DNA of 64,000 bases from Paenibacillus pabuli (GCF_023101145.1 NZ_CP073714.1:4650001-4714000); one strand, 5' to 3'; counted from the stretch's first letter, positions 36,340-46,082 are shown. Made by a program: numbers and translations. The notes: generated by a model not told the origin, from the letters alone.

Positions 36340-37150
36340 GCTGGCAATCCGGACAGAAGAAAGCCTTCTTGCCCGTAATTTCCACGCGCGTAATCGTTCC
36401 CCCACAGCGAGGGCAAGTTTCCCCTTCACGATCATATACTCGGCACTGCTCATCAAAACTTCCCGTCTTGGTATCTCCCTGCATCAGCGGCATTTCCATA
36501 TACCCGCCCTCCGATGCAGCTTCCCGCAGCACGGATTGCACAGAATGGTACAAACGTGCTGTGAGTTCAGGCGAAGCAGCAATATTTTGCGTCTTGGAGC
36601 TTGGTCTCAGACCTGCTGCAAAGGCAATCTCATCCGAATAACAATTTCCAATGCCTGCAATAATGTGCTGGTTTACCAGTGTCGTTTTGAGTGTGCCCCT
36701 ACGTCCTTTCAACAGGGCAGCAAAACGTTCTGCATTCATGCGCCGATCAAGTGGTTCAGGTCCAAGATCAGACATGGCTTCTTCCGTTTCTTTGGAAGTA
36801 AGCAGATGCAAATAGCCCAAACGGAGGCCAATAAAGAATAACGTATATTCTCCAAACTGAAGTTCCACTTGAGTGGAACGATCAGGACGTTCAGCTTCCG
36901 TACCCCAGAAAATCATTCCGCCCAGCATTAGGTGCAGCACAAGCCGCTTCCCATTAGCCAGATGAAAGATCAGATGTTTGGCCCGGCGCTCTACAAATAT
37001 GATACGATTCCCTGTCAGTTCACGGGTGAACACTTCAGGATCAATATTAATCGACTTTTCACGGTTAACCACCACACCTGTAATCGGCAAATCCAGTATC
37101 TTCTCGGACAGCAAGGTCCGGTAGTTTTCCATTTCCGGCAATTCCGGCAT
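36329..37150 (-). CDS. mutM: Fpg/Nei family DNA glycosylase
   Basis: Removes oxidised purines and nicks the abasic site; 273 aa from the ATG at 37150, which has AGGGG ten bases upstream. The N-terminal proline nucleophile and glutamate are in MPELPEMENYR, the phosphate-binding lysine in ERRAKHLIFHL, the helix-two-turn-helix in GIGNCYSDEI, and the zinc finger is CPRCGG...CPDCQ at the end. Some loop residues differ from standard MutM, so it may be a second Fpg-like paralogue with a different lesion preference. It is co-transcribed with the endonuclease IV gene. Confidence 0.85.
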   Translation of the reverse strand: MPELPEMENYRTLLSEKILDLPITGVVVNREKSINIDPEVFTRELTGNRIIFVERRAKHLIFHLANGKRLVLHLMLGGMIFWGTEAERPDRSTQVELQFGEYTLFFIGLRLGYLHLLTSKETEEAMSDLGPEPLDRRMNAERFAALLKGRRGTLKTTLVNQHIIAGIGNCYSDEIAFAAGLRPSSKTQNIAASPELTARLYHSVQSVLREAASEGGYMEMPLMQGDTKTGSFDEQCRVYDREGETCPRCGGTITRVEITGKKAFFCPDCQHEA

Positions 37151-37157
37151 CGTACAT

Positions 37158-37967
37158 CTACCCCTTCTTGGATGCTTGGCCTGTCTTCTGCGACAGCCAC
37201 TCAATCAGTTTATGCAAATCTTCAAACACATGATCAGGACGAACCTTGGTCGCCTGGATGTGGCTATCCATATTGTCCCGTGTCGTTATTCCGGTAAGAA
37301 CCAGCAGAGTCTCACATCCCGCTGCTGCTCCTGCCGCAATATCTGTACGCATATTGTCTCCGATTACAGCAACTTCATTAGAATTTAAGTTCAATCGGCT
37401 AATAGCAGACTTCATAATAATACTTGACGGTTTACCAATAACGGTAGGGTGAACCCCGGTTGCCGCTTCGATCGCTGCCCCAATCGTTCCCGCTCCCGGC
37501 GTAAGTCCATCATCAGAAGGAAGCTGCAAATCAGGGTTGGTCATGACAGATTTAGAGCCGCTGTTGATCCAGCGGAGCGCTTTGGTCAATTTATGATAGG
37601 AAAATTCACGATCAATTCCTTGTATAACGTATTCAGGTTCATCATCCGTTAGGGTAAGTCCTGCCGATTCAATCGCTTGCAGCAGTCCTTCTTCTCCAAT
37701 ACAAGCCACTTTGGCTCCTGGAGTCTCTTTGGCCACGTATTCCGCAGCCGCTACCGCAGAAGTACATACCTGAGAAGCATCGGCGGGGATACCCATCCCG
37801 TTCAGATGATCCGCCACACCTTGTGGCGTACGCGAAGAATTATTAGTCACAAACAAATAAGGCATCTCTTGTTCATTCAATGTCCGAATAAGTTTATCGG
37901 CTCCTTCAATACGATGTCTGCCATGATAGAGCGTACCGTCCAGATCAATCAGATAGGCCTTAATCAT
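37158..37967 (-). CDS. HAD-superfamily phosphatase, NagD/YutF type
   Basis: 269 aa from the ATG at 37967 (AAGGAAG eight bases upstream). Haloacid-dehalogenase motifs are all present: DLDGTLY near residue 8, FVTNNSSRTPQ near 45, the lysine in VIGKPSSIIMK and the C-terminal VIGDNMRTDIAAG with acidic pair. Cap type IIA. Members dephosphorylate sugar phosphates or nucleotides; the substrate is not set by sequence. It is the first gene of the operon that continues into the glycosylase gene 7 bp later. Confidence 0.85.
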   Translation of the reverse strand: MIKAYLIDLDGTLYHGRHRIEGADKLIRTLNEQEMPYLFVTNNSSRTPQGVADHLNGMGIPADASQVCTSAVAAAEYVAKETPGAKVACIGEEGLLQAIESAGLTLTDDEPEYVIQGIDREFSYHKLTKALRWINSGSKSVMTNPDLQLPSDDGLTPGAGTIGAAIEAATGVHPTVIGKPSSIIMKSAISRLNLNSNEVAVIGDNMRTDIAAGAAAGCETLLVLTGITTRDNMDSHIQATKVRPDHVFEDLHKLIEWLSQKTGQASKKG

Positions 37968-38044
37968 ATACAGCACTTCCTTTCTTTATTCCATTAACAG
38001 TTCATGCCCTTAATTAACCATTTGCAATGATCGTCAATGCTAAC

Positions 38045-38320
38045 CTATGTATACACTACAAAAAATGGCTTGCTCGCATCAGCACGCAACTCGTCGAACC
38101 GAATCGAACAAGGACGTCTGGATTCACGCGTCTTCTGTACAAGCTTGTCATTTCCTGCGCTTTCCCGGAAAATAATTTGCATCATTTCCCCGCTCATATT
38201 GCCCATCCTACACGCTTTTTGTCCAGATTGCAAAAGGGACCTCGGGAGTAACTTTCCCCTCAGTCCCGTGCAATTAACGGCTTCTTCTTCCGTCGTGTTT
38301 GGTTGTACTGTTTCGCACAT
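38045..38320 (-). CDS. Possible small protein after rnz
   Basis: Open frame of 91 aa that begins 6 bp after the rnz stop. Ribosome site is weak. Codon choice in the second half (ESRRPCSIRFDELRADASKP) looks protein-like, and no other gene occupies this 330-bp gap. I recognise no family, and there is no signal peptide or membrane segment. It could be a chance frame. Confidence 0.35.
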   Translation of the reverse strand: MCETVQPNTTEEEAVNCTGLRGKLLPRSLLQSGQKACRMGNMSGEMMQIIFRESAGNDKLVQKTRESRRPCSIRFDELRADASKPFFVVYT

Positions 38321-38326
38321 CCACCA

Positions 38327-39265
38327 TTAGGATTCGCCCTTGCGGTGAACAACTGGAATAAGCTCGTGTTCAATCGCAAGTTTTGTATTCGGGAATATCG
38401 ACTGCGCCTCTTCCAGGAGCGGCTGCAATTGAGCCTCATCTTTGTAGCGAGAGCTGAAGTGGGTCATGATCAGCTGTCCTGCATTTGCCGCTCTCGCCGC
38501 CTCAGCCGCTTCCTTCGATGTACTATGATAGTACTCATGAGCCGTGTCAGCCAAATCATGCAAAAACGTAGCTTCGTGCACAAGAACATCCGCATGAATA
38601 GCAAGTGGCTGTACATTGTCACATGGGCGTGTATCGCCCAAGATGGTAATGACCATGCCTCGCTTCGGTGCACCCAACACATCTTCTGGACGAAGGAATT
38701 CCCCGCTATCGAGGGTAATCGTCTCTCCCCGCTTCAAGCGACCGAATAACGGCCCTGGCTTCAAGCCATATTCAGCCATTTTGGCAGGGTCAAGACTACC
38801 CGGACGATCCTTTTCGGTAATCCGGTATCCATAACTGTCGATACGATGTTCCAGCAACGCGGATTCCACCATGAAGCTCTCATCTTCGAAAAGTACTCCG
38901 CCTGTATGTTCCACAATGCTTAGATCATAGTTTAGACGTGATTGACTAAGGTCCATAGTTGTCTTGATCATTCGTTCAATGCCTGGCGGGCCATACACCG
39001 TTAACGGTGTAGTGCCACCCTGATATGCTCTGCTGGAGAGCAGACCTGGAAGTCCAAATACATGATCTCCATGTAAATGGGTGATAAATATTTTCTCCAA
39101 TTTGCTCAATTTAAGCGGAGAACTTAAAATCTGATGTTGGGTTCCTTCCCCGCAGTCAAACAACCACAATGCTCTGCGCTCATCCAACATGCGCAGCCCT
39201 ATGGACGTTACATTCCGCTGAAGCGTAGGTACACCAGCGTTAGTTCCCAGGAAATATAGTTCCAC
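38327..39265 (-). CDS. rnz: Ribonuclease Z
   Basis: Endonuclease that trims 3' ends of tRNA precursors; 312 aa. I chose the GTG at 39265 (VELYFLGTNAGVP), which has AGAGGTG nine bases upstream and matches the family N-terminus. The frame further upstream runs through a terminator. The metallo-beta-lactamase HLHGDHVFGLPG motif, GTNAGVPTLQRN and the later HEATFLHDLAD and MTHFSSRYKDE carry the zinc ligands. It lies directly downstream of the metH terminator. Confidence 0.93.
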   Translation of the reverse strand: MELYFLGTNAGVPTLQRNVTSIGLRMLDERRALWLFDCGEGTQHQILSSPLKLSKLEKIFITHLHGDHVFGLPGLLSSRAYQGGTTPLTVYGPPGIERMIKTTMDLSQSRLNYDLSIVEHTGGVLFEDESFMVESALLEHRIDSYGYRITEKDRPGSLDPAKMAEYGLKPGPLFGRLKRGETITLDSGEFLRPEDVLGAPKRGMVITILGDTRPCDNVQPLAIHADVLVHEATFLHDLADTAHEYYHSTSKEAAEAARAANAGQLIMTHFSSRYKDEAQLQPLLEEAQSIFPNTKLAIEHELIPVVHRKGES

Positions 39266-39295
39266 TCTGGATCGCACCTCTTTCTGCTGCCAGCA

Positions 39296-39323
39296 AAAAG
39301 CCTCCGACAATGCGGAGGGCTTT
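39296..39323 (-). terminator. Intrinsic terminator between metH and rnz
   Basis: AAAGCCCTCCGCATTGTCGGAGGC hairpin followed by TTTTT on the minus strand, 17 bp after the metH stop and about 30 bp before the rnz start. Confidence 0.8.
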
Positions 39324-39339
39324 GCCTGACCTTTTACTT

Positions 39340-42300
39340 TTATGCCTTATCCACGTTAAAATACTTCGCTTGCGGATGGCTGAATACCATTGCTGATACG
39401 GATGCTTCAGGTTCCATCATGAAACCTTCAGTCAGTTCCACACCAATATCCTCCGGCTGTAACAACTTGAACAGCGGCCCTTGGTCTTCTAAATCAGGAC
39501 ATGCCGGATATCCGAAGGATACCCTGATTCCCTGATAGCGCGCTCCATGACGCTGCTTCATGGTCATCTGTGCTGGATCCGGGAATCCCCAGATATCTCT
39601 CATCATATGATGAACCCGCTCAGCTAATCCCTCTGCTACTTCAAGCGCTACGGATTGCAGAGCATGTGAACGAAGATAATCACCTTGTTCCTTCCAAGCT
39701 GTTGATAATTCTCGTACACCGTGCCCAGCAGTTACAACCATGAATCCAACGTAATCCATTTGTCCGGATTCCACTGGCTTTAAGAAATCGGACAGACACA
39801 GGTATGGTTCAACTTTTTGACGAGGGAACGTGAACGTATGCAAGATATTGCTTGTATTCTCAGGGTCATAGATGATGACACTGTTACCACTGGACTGAGC
39901 CGGGAAGAAACGATACATCGCATGCGCCTGAATAATCCCGTCACGAACAGCCTCCTGCATAATATTATCTACTACCGCTTTTAGGTCTGTGGCTTTCTGG
40001 TCGCCCGAGGCAAGCAGCTGCTCTACCGACCCCCGCAAACCCAGATGATGTCCGAGCAGCATCTGCATATTTACATACGGTAATATGTGTGAAAGCGGGT
40101 AGTTCCGCATAACATGTCGTTCCAGATCCGGTGGAACGAGAACAGGGTTGTCTATTGCGATATCCGAACGCTCTACCCGAGTAAGCTCGGGAAGTGATTT
40201 AACAGTGTCTGCACCAGCTGCGTCCGCCTCTTTTTCAGCGTCCATCTCCAGCTGCATCGCTTCACGTGTGCTTGGGTTCATCAGCTTGTTGGCCAAATCC
40301 AGGCCGTCCATCGCATCTTTTGCATATACAACCATTCCGTTATATTCCGGGCGGATACGATTTTTGGTGAATTTACGTGTCAATGCCGCTCCACCAACCA
40401 TAATAGGTACATCGATACCCGCTGTGCGCAAGTCCTGAGCGGTAAGAATCATCTGCTGCGCCGATTTTACCAACAGACCGGATAGACCGATCGCATCGAC
40501 TTTTTCTTCTCTGTACGCCTCGATAATTCGCTCTGGTGGTACTTTTATACCCAAATTTATGATCCGGTAACCGTTATTGGAAAGGATGATCTCCACCAGG
40601 TTTTTGCCGATATCGTGCACATCGCCCTTGACCGTCGCCAGAATAATCTTTCCTTTAACTGACGTCTCATTTTTCTCCATGAACTGCTCCAAATAAGCTA
40701 CTGAAGCTTTCATGACTTCCGCACTCTGCAGCACCTCTGCTACAATCAGCTCATTGTTGTTAAACAGTCGCCCTACTTCTTCCATCCCCCGCATCAGCGG
40801 GCCATTGATTACCTCAAGGGCTGTATATTTGGTGAGTGCCTGCTCCAGATCGGGCAGCAAGCCTTCTTTGCTTCCTTCAACAACATACGATGCGAGGCGT
40901 TCTTCCAATGACAGGTTCGAAATTTTCTCTTTTTTCTCAACCTTTTTGTTACGGAACGCCGCTACGAAAGCAGCCAGTGTTTCGTCATTCGTATTATATA
41001 ACAGGTCTTCCGAGAGTCTGCGCTCTTCCTCCGGAATGGATGCATAACGCTCCAATTTCTCTGTGTTAACGATGGCATAATCGAGACCCGCTTTGGTACA
41101 TTCATACAAAAATACAGAGTTCAGCACTTCACGCCCTGCTTCAGGCAATCCAAATGAAATGTTACTGATCCCTAGGATCGTATGACATTCAGGCATCGCT
41201 TCTTTAATGATACGAATACCTTCAATGGTTTCTTTGGCCGAACCGATATATTGTTCATCACCCGTACCTACTGGAAACACCAGGGTATCAAAAATCAGAT
41301 CTTCGGCTTTTAATCCATATTTGTTCACCAGCAAATCGTAAGATCGCTTCGCTACCTCAAGCTTGTCCTCACGACTAATAGCCTGACCGCGTTCATCAAT
41401 CGTTCCGACAACGACAGCACCGCCGTATTTATGCAACAACGGAGTGACCAGCTCGAACTTTTCCTCGCCGTCCTCAAGGTTAATGGAGTTAATTATGGCT
41501 TTACCTTGAGAGTATTGCAGTGCAAGGTCGATGACGGCTGCATCTGTTGTATCGATCATGAGCGGCACCTTTACTTTTTTAACAACAAGCTCAAGGAACT
41601 TCTCCATGTCTTCGGCTTCTTCACGGTCTGGGTCCTGAACACAAACATCGACAACATGTGCCCCGTTTTTCACCTGAGCCCGAGCAATTTCCGAAGCTTC
41701 TTCATATTTCCCTTCAACAATAAGACGCTTGAATTTCCGTGATCCAAGTACGTTCGTACGTTCCCCAACCATGTATGGGCGATTGTCCTGTTCAATGTAG
41801 ACTGGATCAATTCCAGACAAAGCTGGTGGATGTGTTCCGTTCATTTCTCTTGGAGGGTACTTGGCTAGTGTGTCCCGCATAGCCCGAATATGCGCAGGGG
41901 TTGTTCCACAACAACCACCCGCGATGTTCAACCAGCCCTGTTCTGCAAATGCACCGATCTTCTGAGCAAGTGAATCCGGGGATTCATGATAATTACCGTT
42001 TTCATCCGGAAGACCTGCATTGGGATAACAACTAACAGCAACCGAAGCCATCCCGGAAAGAGAGCGAATATGGTCACGCATGAATTCCGGACCTGTAGCA
42101 CAGTTTAGTCCCACCGAAATTGGGTTAAGGTGTTCTAAGGATATATAAAAAGACTCAATGTTTTGACCAGCGAGGGTGGTACCCATCGGTTCGATCGTTC
42201 CTGAGATCATCAAAGGAAGCTTGATACCGCTTTGCTCAAATGCCTGTTGAATCCCAATGCTGCCTGCTTTTACATTAAGCGTATCTTGTGAAGTTTCGAG

Positions 42301-42789
42301 CAGCAGCGCATCAACGCCTCCCTCAATTAAAGCAAGCGCTTGCTCGAAATAACTGTCGATGAGCTCTTGAAACGTTACTCCGCCTGTTACAGACAGCGTT
42401 TTGGTTGTGGGTCCCATGGCCCCCACCACATAGCGCGGTGACTCCGGCGTCGAGAATCGATCCACCGCTGCTTTTGCAATTCTGGCTGCTTCGAGATTGA
42501 TTTCACGTGCACGGTCCTGAATGTCATATTCAGCAAGTACAACAGAAGTTGCACCAAACGTATTTGTTTCAATTAAGTCAGCACCGGCTTCCAGATATTC
42601 CTCATGAATACGCTGGATTAAATCTGGACGTGTAAGTACAAGCATTTCATTACATCCATCCAGATCGTCTCCACCAAAATCTGCGCCTGTGAGATCAACT
42701 TGTTGAATCATGGTCCCCATTGCACCGTCGAGGATCAATATTCGTTGTTTTAATGCATCATGTAGGCTAAGCTTGTCCAATATCGTCAC
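39340..42789 (-). CDS. metH: Cobalamin-dependent methionine synthase
   Basis: Methylates homocysteine from methyltetrahydrofolate through B12; 1149 aa. Domains run in order. The homocysteine/zinc domain has GLNCATGPE and GGCCGTTPAHI near residue 293. The pterin-binding domain starts at GERTNVLGSRKFK near 338. The B12 cap and Rossmann domains carry GDVHDIGKNL near 721, with the cobalt-ligating His. The C-terminal activation domain follows, with YRFFPAQSSG and the SFGYPACPDLEDQ stretch. The N-terminus reads MTILDKLSLHDALKQRILILDGAMGT. It is divergent from mtnD, so methionine synthesis and salvage share the intergenic space. No B12 or SAM riboswitch is seen upstream. Confidence 0.97.
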   Translation of the reverse strand: MTILDKLSLHDALKQRILILDGAMGTMIQQVDLTGADFGGDDLDGCNEMLVLTRPDLIQRIHEEYLEAGADLIETNTFGATSVVLAEYDIQDRAREINLEAARIAKAAVDRFSTPESPRYVVGAMGPTTKTLSVTGGVTFQELIDSYFEQALALIEGGVDALLLETSQDTLNVKAGSIGIQQAFEQSGIKLPLMISGTIEPMGTTLAGQNIESFYISLEHLNPISVGLNCATGPEFMRDHIRSLSGMASVAVSCYPNAGLPDENGNYHESPDSLAQKIGAFAEQGWLNIAGGCCGTTPAHIRAMRDTLAKYPPREMNGTHPPALSGIDPVYIEQDNRPYMVGERTNVLGSRKFKRLIVEGKYEEASEIARAQVKNGAHVVDVCVQDPDREEAEDMEKFLELVVKKVKVPLMIDTTDAAVIDLALQYSQGKAIINSINLEDGEEKFELVTPLLHKYGGAVVVGTIDERGQAISREDKLEVAKRSYDLLVNKYGLKAEDLIFDTLVFPVGTGDEQYIGSAKETIEGIRIIKEAMPECHTILGISNISFGLPEAGREVLNSVFLYECTKAGLDYAIVNTEKLERYASIPEEERRLSEDLLYNTNDETLAAFVAAFRNKKVEKKEKISNLSLEERLASYVVEGSKEGLLPDLEQALTKYTALEVINGPLMRGMEEVGRLFNNNELIVAEVLQSAEVMKASVAYLEQFMEKNETSVKGKIILATVKGDVHDIGKNLVEIILSNNGYRIINLGIKVPPERIIEAYREEKVDAIGLSGLLVKSAQQMILTAQDLRTAGIDVPIMVGGAALTRKFTKNRIRPEYNGMVVYAKDAMDGLDLANKLMNPSTREAMQLEMDAEKEADAAGADTVKSLPELTRVERSDIAIDNPVLVPPDLERHVMRNYPLSHILPYVNMQMLLGHHLGLRGSVEQLLASGDQKATDLKAVVDNIMQEAVRDGIIQAHAMYRFFPAQSSGNSVIIYDPENTSNILHTFTFPRQKVEPYLCLSDFLKPVESGQMDYVGFMVVTAGHGVRELSTAWKEQGDYLRSHALQSVALEVAEGLAERVHHMMRDIWGFPDPAQMTMKQRHGARYQGIRVSFGYPACPDLEDQGPLFKLLQPEDIGVELTEGFMMEPEASVSAMVFSHPQAKYFNVDKA

Positions 42790-42896
42790 CTCCGCAAAAC
42801 GTTAAATCTTAGTTTAACAGAAACTAACTTAATGTGAAAGATCGGGTTTGATCAGTCTCCTGGCGGTTTTCATTGAAGGTCGAATGAATTTGTGAA

Positions 42897-42925
42897 TCGA
42901 CAAAAATAGGGGAATCCGATATAAT
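42897..42925 (+). promoter_or_regulatory. Promoter of mtnD
   Basis: TCGACA (42897-42902) and TATAAT (42920-42925) with a 17-bp spacer, 35 bp upstream of the mtnD start. Confidence 0.65.
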
Positions 42926-42959
42926 AGCGATTAAACCAAGTGGAAAAGAGGGGAAGAGC

Positions 42960-43505
42960 ATGGCTGAAATTGTAATCCGAAATACGAACGAACGTATCAC
43001 TGGAGACGAAAATGTTCGAAATTTCTTAAACAAATATGAAGTATTATTTGAAAAATGGGACGCGTCCAAATTAAGCACTGACCTGCAAAACAACTTTGGA
43101 CTCACCGATGAACAAAAAGAAGAAGTGCTCAAAACATATGACTATGAAATCAGAGACTTGGCTGCACGTCGCGGGTACCAAATCTGGGATGTTATTACGC
43201 TGTCTGAACAAACACCCGATATTGAAGAGAAGCTTGCCAAATTCGAAGAAATTCATACTCATGCCGAAGATGAAATCCGAGCAATTGTAGCCGGCAAAGG
43301 AATCTTTGTCATTAAAGCTACAGATGATGTAGGTTACTTTAATGTAGAATTGTCTCCTGGAGACGTTATCTCGGTACCTGAGAACACACCACACTTCTTT
43401 ACTTTGATGGAGAACAAACAAATTATTGCCGTACGTCTGTTTATTGAAAAAGATGGCTGGATCGCAGATCCATACCCGGATCCAACATTTATCAAACAAG
43501 CATAA
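42960..43505 (+). CDS. mtnD: Acireductone dioxygenase
   Basis: Cupin-fold metal dioxygenase of the methionine salvage pathway, 181 aa. It oxidises acireductone to the keto acid precursor of methionine and formate. Metal ligands are seen in EIHTHAEDE (HxHxxxxE near residue 100) and NTPHFF (second-motif histidine). The ATG follows GAGGGGAAGAGC. No other mtn genes flank it, so salvage genes are dispersed. The terminator at 43532-43560 closes the unit. Confidence 0.92.
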   Translation: MAEIVIRNTNERITGDENVRNFLNKYEVLFEKWDASKLSTDLQNNFGLTDEQKEEVLKTYDYEIRDLAARRGYQIWDVITLSEQTPDIEEKLAKFEEIHTHAEDEIRAIVAGKGIFVIKATDDVGYFNVELSPGDVISVPENTPHFFTLMENKQIIAVRLFIEKDGWIADPYPDPTFIKQA

Positions 43506-43531
43506 TAAGCAAATTTTATTATTTGCTCAAC

Positions 43532-43560
43532 AAACCCCTGTTCATTTCGAACAGGGGTTT
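43532..43560. terminator. Bidirectional terminator between mtnD and the GntR gene
   Basis: Twelve-base stem AAACCCCTGTTC / GAACAGGGGTTT with a short loop between convergent genes. The T-run is poor on both strands, but the arms start and end with AAA/TTT. Confidence 0.65.
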
Positions 43561-43595
43561 CTGCATATTTTAAATAGTATACAACATTCTATGCT

Positions 43596-44270
43596 TTATA
43601 TAAAATAATGCGGATATTTTGCCTTCATCTTCTCTTGTTCAACAACAACTAGTCTGAGATGAGCTTCCATAACCTTAACGGCCTGATCAGTCTCACGTTC
43701 CATAATGAGCCGGTATATTTCTTTATGTTGTGAAATAATAACCTCTGCATCGGAATCTTCAGATAACCGTAATAAACGAAGGCGATTAAAGGGAATATTG
43801 AGCTGCTGAAGCATCTTCCATGTTCTCATTTTTCCTGTTCCTTGAAACAAAATCTGATGAAACTCTTCATCCAGTTCAAAAAGCCGATAGAAATTATTTT
43901 TTCCTATACATACTTCCTGCATCGCAATATTGGTTTCCAGTCTGAATCTGAATTCTTCCGGAAAAGAAGCACATGCCAGCGTGACAATTTCCTTCTCCAT
44001 CTTCTCTCGCATAAACCGGCCTTCTTCAACATGCTCCAGATTAATATGGGAGACAATGGTTCCACTCTGTGGAATGATATCCAGTAATTCTTCTTCGGCA
44101 AGTTTCATGAATGCTTCACGAACTGGCGTTCTGCTTACTTGCAGTTCATCCGCGATTTCCTTCTCGGAAATCTTGGTGCCAGGCTCAAGTTCAAGGTGCA
44201 GAATGCGTTCCTTTATCAGATTGTATGAATAAGCCCGGGTCGATCCTCTAATCTTTTGATTAAGTGACAT
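43596..44270 (-). CDS. GntR family transcriptional regulator, FadR subfamily
   Basis: 224 aa. The N-terminal winged helix (ISEKEIADELQVSRTPVREAFMKL) is GntR-type, and the C-terminal all-helical FCD domain has the Asp/His-rich helices of FadR-like ligand binders. It lies downstream of the sugar importer and in the same orientation, so it probably controls it; a hairpin separates them. Ligand unknown, possibly a sugar acid or sugar derivative. Confidence 0.85.
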   Translation of the reverse strand: MSLNQKIRGSTRAYSYNLIKERILHLELEPGTKISEKEIADELQVSRTPVREAFMKLAEEELLDIIPQSGTIVSHINLEHVEEGRFMREKMEKEIVTLACASFPEEFRFRLETNIAMQEVCIGKNNFYRLFELDEEFHQILFQGTGKMRTWKMLQQLNIPFNRLRLLRLSEDSDAEVIISQHKEIYRLIMERETDQAVKVMEAHLRLVVVEQEKMKAKYPHYFI

Positions 44271-44316
44271 GCCTTAACCTCTTCCTCTCAGCCGTATTCA
44301 TCCATCTTAGCACAAT

Positions 44317-44353
44317 TTGCCGCTTCACTAAAATTCCCTAAGTGAAACGGCAA
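44317..44353. terminator. Hairpin between the importer and the GntR gene
   Basis: Stem TTGCCGCTTCACT / AGTGAAACGGCAA with one mismatch and an 11-base loop. It may end or attenuate the importer transcript before the regulator gene. Confidence 0.5.
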
Positions 44354-44374
44354 TGGGCAAATTTCAGTTTACAA

Positions 44375-46006
44375 CTACTGTTGCTTGTTTTCTTTGTATT
44401 TCTTATACGTGTCGTTGGCAAGCTGCATATATTGAGACAATCCTTGGCTCTCCAATTCTTTTACAAATGCATCAAACTCGGTAAGACTGCGTTCTCCCAG
44501 AATGAATTTGAGGGTATTTTGATCCGAAAAATCCTTGAGTGGTGTGCTGAGCAACGTGACCTGTTCACGATCGATATCCGAGTAAGGAATTGGCGGCTCA
44601 GCAGGAATCACTTCTTTTGTATCTTTCATGTCTTGTTGGAATTTCAGTTCTTCTTCACTAAACATGGATTGAAGCAAATCTGTTGTGCCTCCATATGCAA
44701 ACACACCACCAGAGAAGCCGTAATCTATACGCAAATCTTTTGTGCCCTTCGGATTCAGTCCGTTATAATTCACGTCTTCTGCCAGTTTACGAACGCCGTC
44801 CTTTTTGGTGAAGGTTTCCCCTTCAACACCCCATTTGGCAAATTCCTGACCTTCATCACTATAATATAACCAGTCAATAAATTGCATGGTTGCTTTAAAA
44901 TTTTCGCTGTCTTTAATTTTCCCGGAAATCATGACACCGTTTTCAAGTCTGGAGCCAGACATCAGTTGGCCTTTTGGACCACCAGGTACCGTAATTTTGG
45001 CGATAGAGAAATTCCCTTCTCCCAATGTTTTGTTCATGTCATTGCGGTGCAGTACTAACGTTTGCGAGTTACCATTAATCATGAATGATTTTCCAGAAAC
45101 GAATTTTTGTGTAGCCTGATCATCGTCTTGGGTGAAGCTTTCCTTATCCAAAAGTCCTTCGGATACCAGTTTGTTAAAGTAAGTCAACATATCTTTATAT
45201 TCCGGTGTTGTAGATGTGTACACAAATTCATCCTTGTCTGCCTGATATGTCAGACCATTCCCGAATCCCCATCCCGCTTTTGTTCCAAAACCGATAGCTG
45301 TAATACCTAGCGTACTATTGAACTTGAATCGATCTGAAAATGGAATGGAATCCGGATAAATTTCCTTCAGCTTTTTGGCTGCATTATACAATTCATCCCA
45401 TGTCTTGGGAATGGCAATATTATTTTTTTCGAAAATATCAGTTCTCACAATAAGGGTATAGTCCGGCCAAACCTCTTCATGCAAACCTGGAAGCACATAA
45501 TATTTCCCATCTTCTTGTCGAAGGCCCTCCAGCTCATCCTGAAGTCCCCATTTCTCTACTTTGTCCTTGAAATTAGGCATCAAATCAACATAATCACTCA
45601 CTGGCAAAATCGCACCAGACGATACAAAGGCAGATTCTTCACCCGGATAGGTTTTTGGAATAATTAGCGGAGCATCACCGGAACTGATCAAAAGGGATCT
45701 TTTCTGGGGATAGTCACTCATCGGTACGATGGTAGGATCCAGTGTGACTCCAGTTTTTTCGGTGATTTTTTGGAATAGGAGCCAATCCTTCTTGTACGGG
45801 TATGCAGGCTGGTCACTGTATAGAATAGATAGATTAAACGGTTCAGTGGCTTTGAAGGTCTCCCCTACACCATAGGATTCCATGGCTCCCTTGGATTCTG
45901 GTTCGACTTTCTCACCACCAGCACCGCTGCTACATGCTGCCAATACGACACTCATCATTGTTGCCAATACCAACTTGCCTACCAGCTTACGTGGTCTTTG
46001 TTTCAT
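44375..46006 (-). CDS. Lipoprotein solute-binding protein of an ABC sugar importer (LplA type)
   Basis: 543 aa, exported and lipid-anchored: signal MKQRPRKLVGKLVLATMMSV with lipobox LAAC at about residue 24. It has the large two-lobe organisation of CUT1 oligosaccharide binders of the LplA group. The binding gene is 3' of the two permease genes and 77 bp from the second. The ligand is unknown; such systems in Paenibacillus often take up plant-polymer oligosaccharides. Confidence 0.85.
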   Translation of the reverse strand: MKQRPRKLVGKLVLATMMSVVLAACSSGAGGEKVEPESKGAMESYGVGETFKATEPFNLSILYSDQPAYPYKKDWLLFQKITEKTGVTLDPTIVPMSDYPQKRSLLISSGDAPLIIPKTYPGEESAFVSSGAILPVSDYVDLMPNFKDKVEKWGLQDELEGLRQEDGKYYVLPGLHEEVWPDYTLIVRTDIFEKNNIAIPKTWDELYNAAKKLKEIYPDSIPFSDRFKFNSTLGITAIGFGTKAGWGFGNGLTYQADKDEFVYTSTTPEYKDMLTYFNKLVSEGLLDKESFTQDDDQATQKFVSGKSFMINGNSQTLVLHRNDMNKTLGEGNFSIAKITVPGGPKGQLMSGSRLENGVMISGKIKDSENFKATMQFIDWLYYSDEGQEFAKWGVEGETFTKKDGVRKLAEDVNYNGLNPKGTKDLRIDYGFSGGVFAYGGTTDLLQSMFSEEELKFQQDMKDTKEVIPAEPPIPYSDIDREQVTLLSTPLKDFSDQNTLKFILGERSLTEFDAFVKELESQGLSQYMQLANDTYKKYKENKQQ

Positions 46007-46082
46007 TCAATTCTCCCCCTGCATGTGGTTTAGATTGGCCTTACAAACAAGATGTTGAACTATATCGGGTTAGGATTACTGT

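Noticed and set aside
42790-42959. Cobalamin or SAM riboswitch upstream of metH
   Set aside because: The gap to mtnD is only 170 bp and has no B12-box or S-box core.
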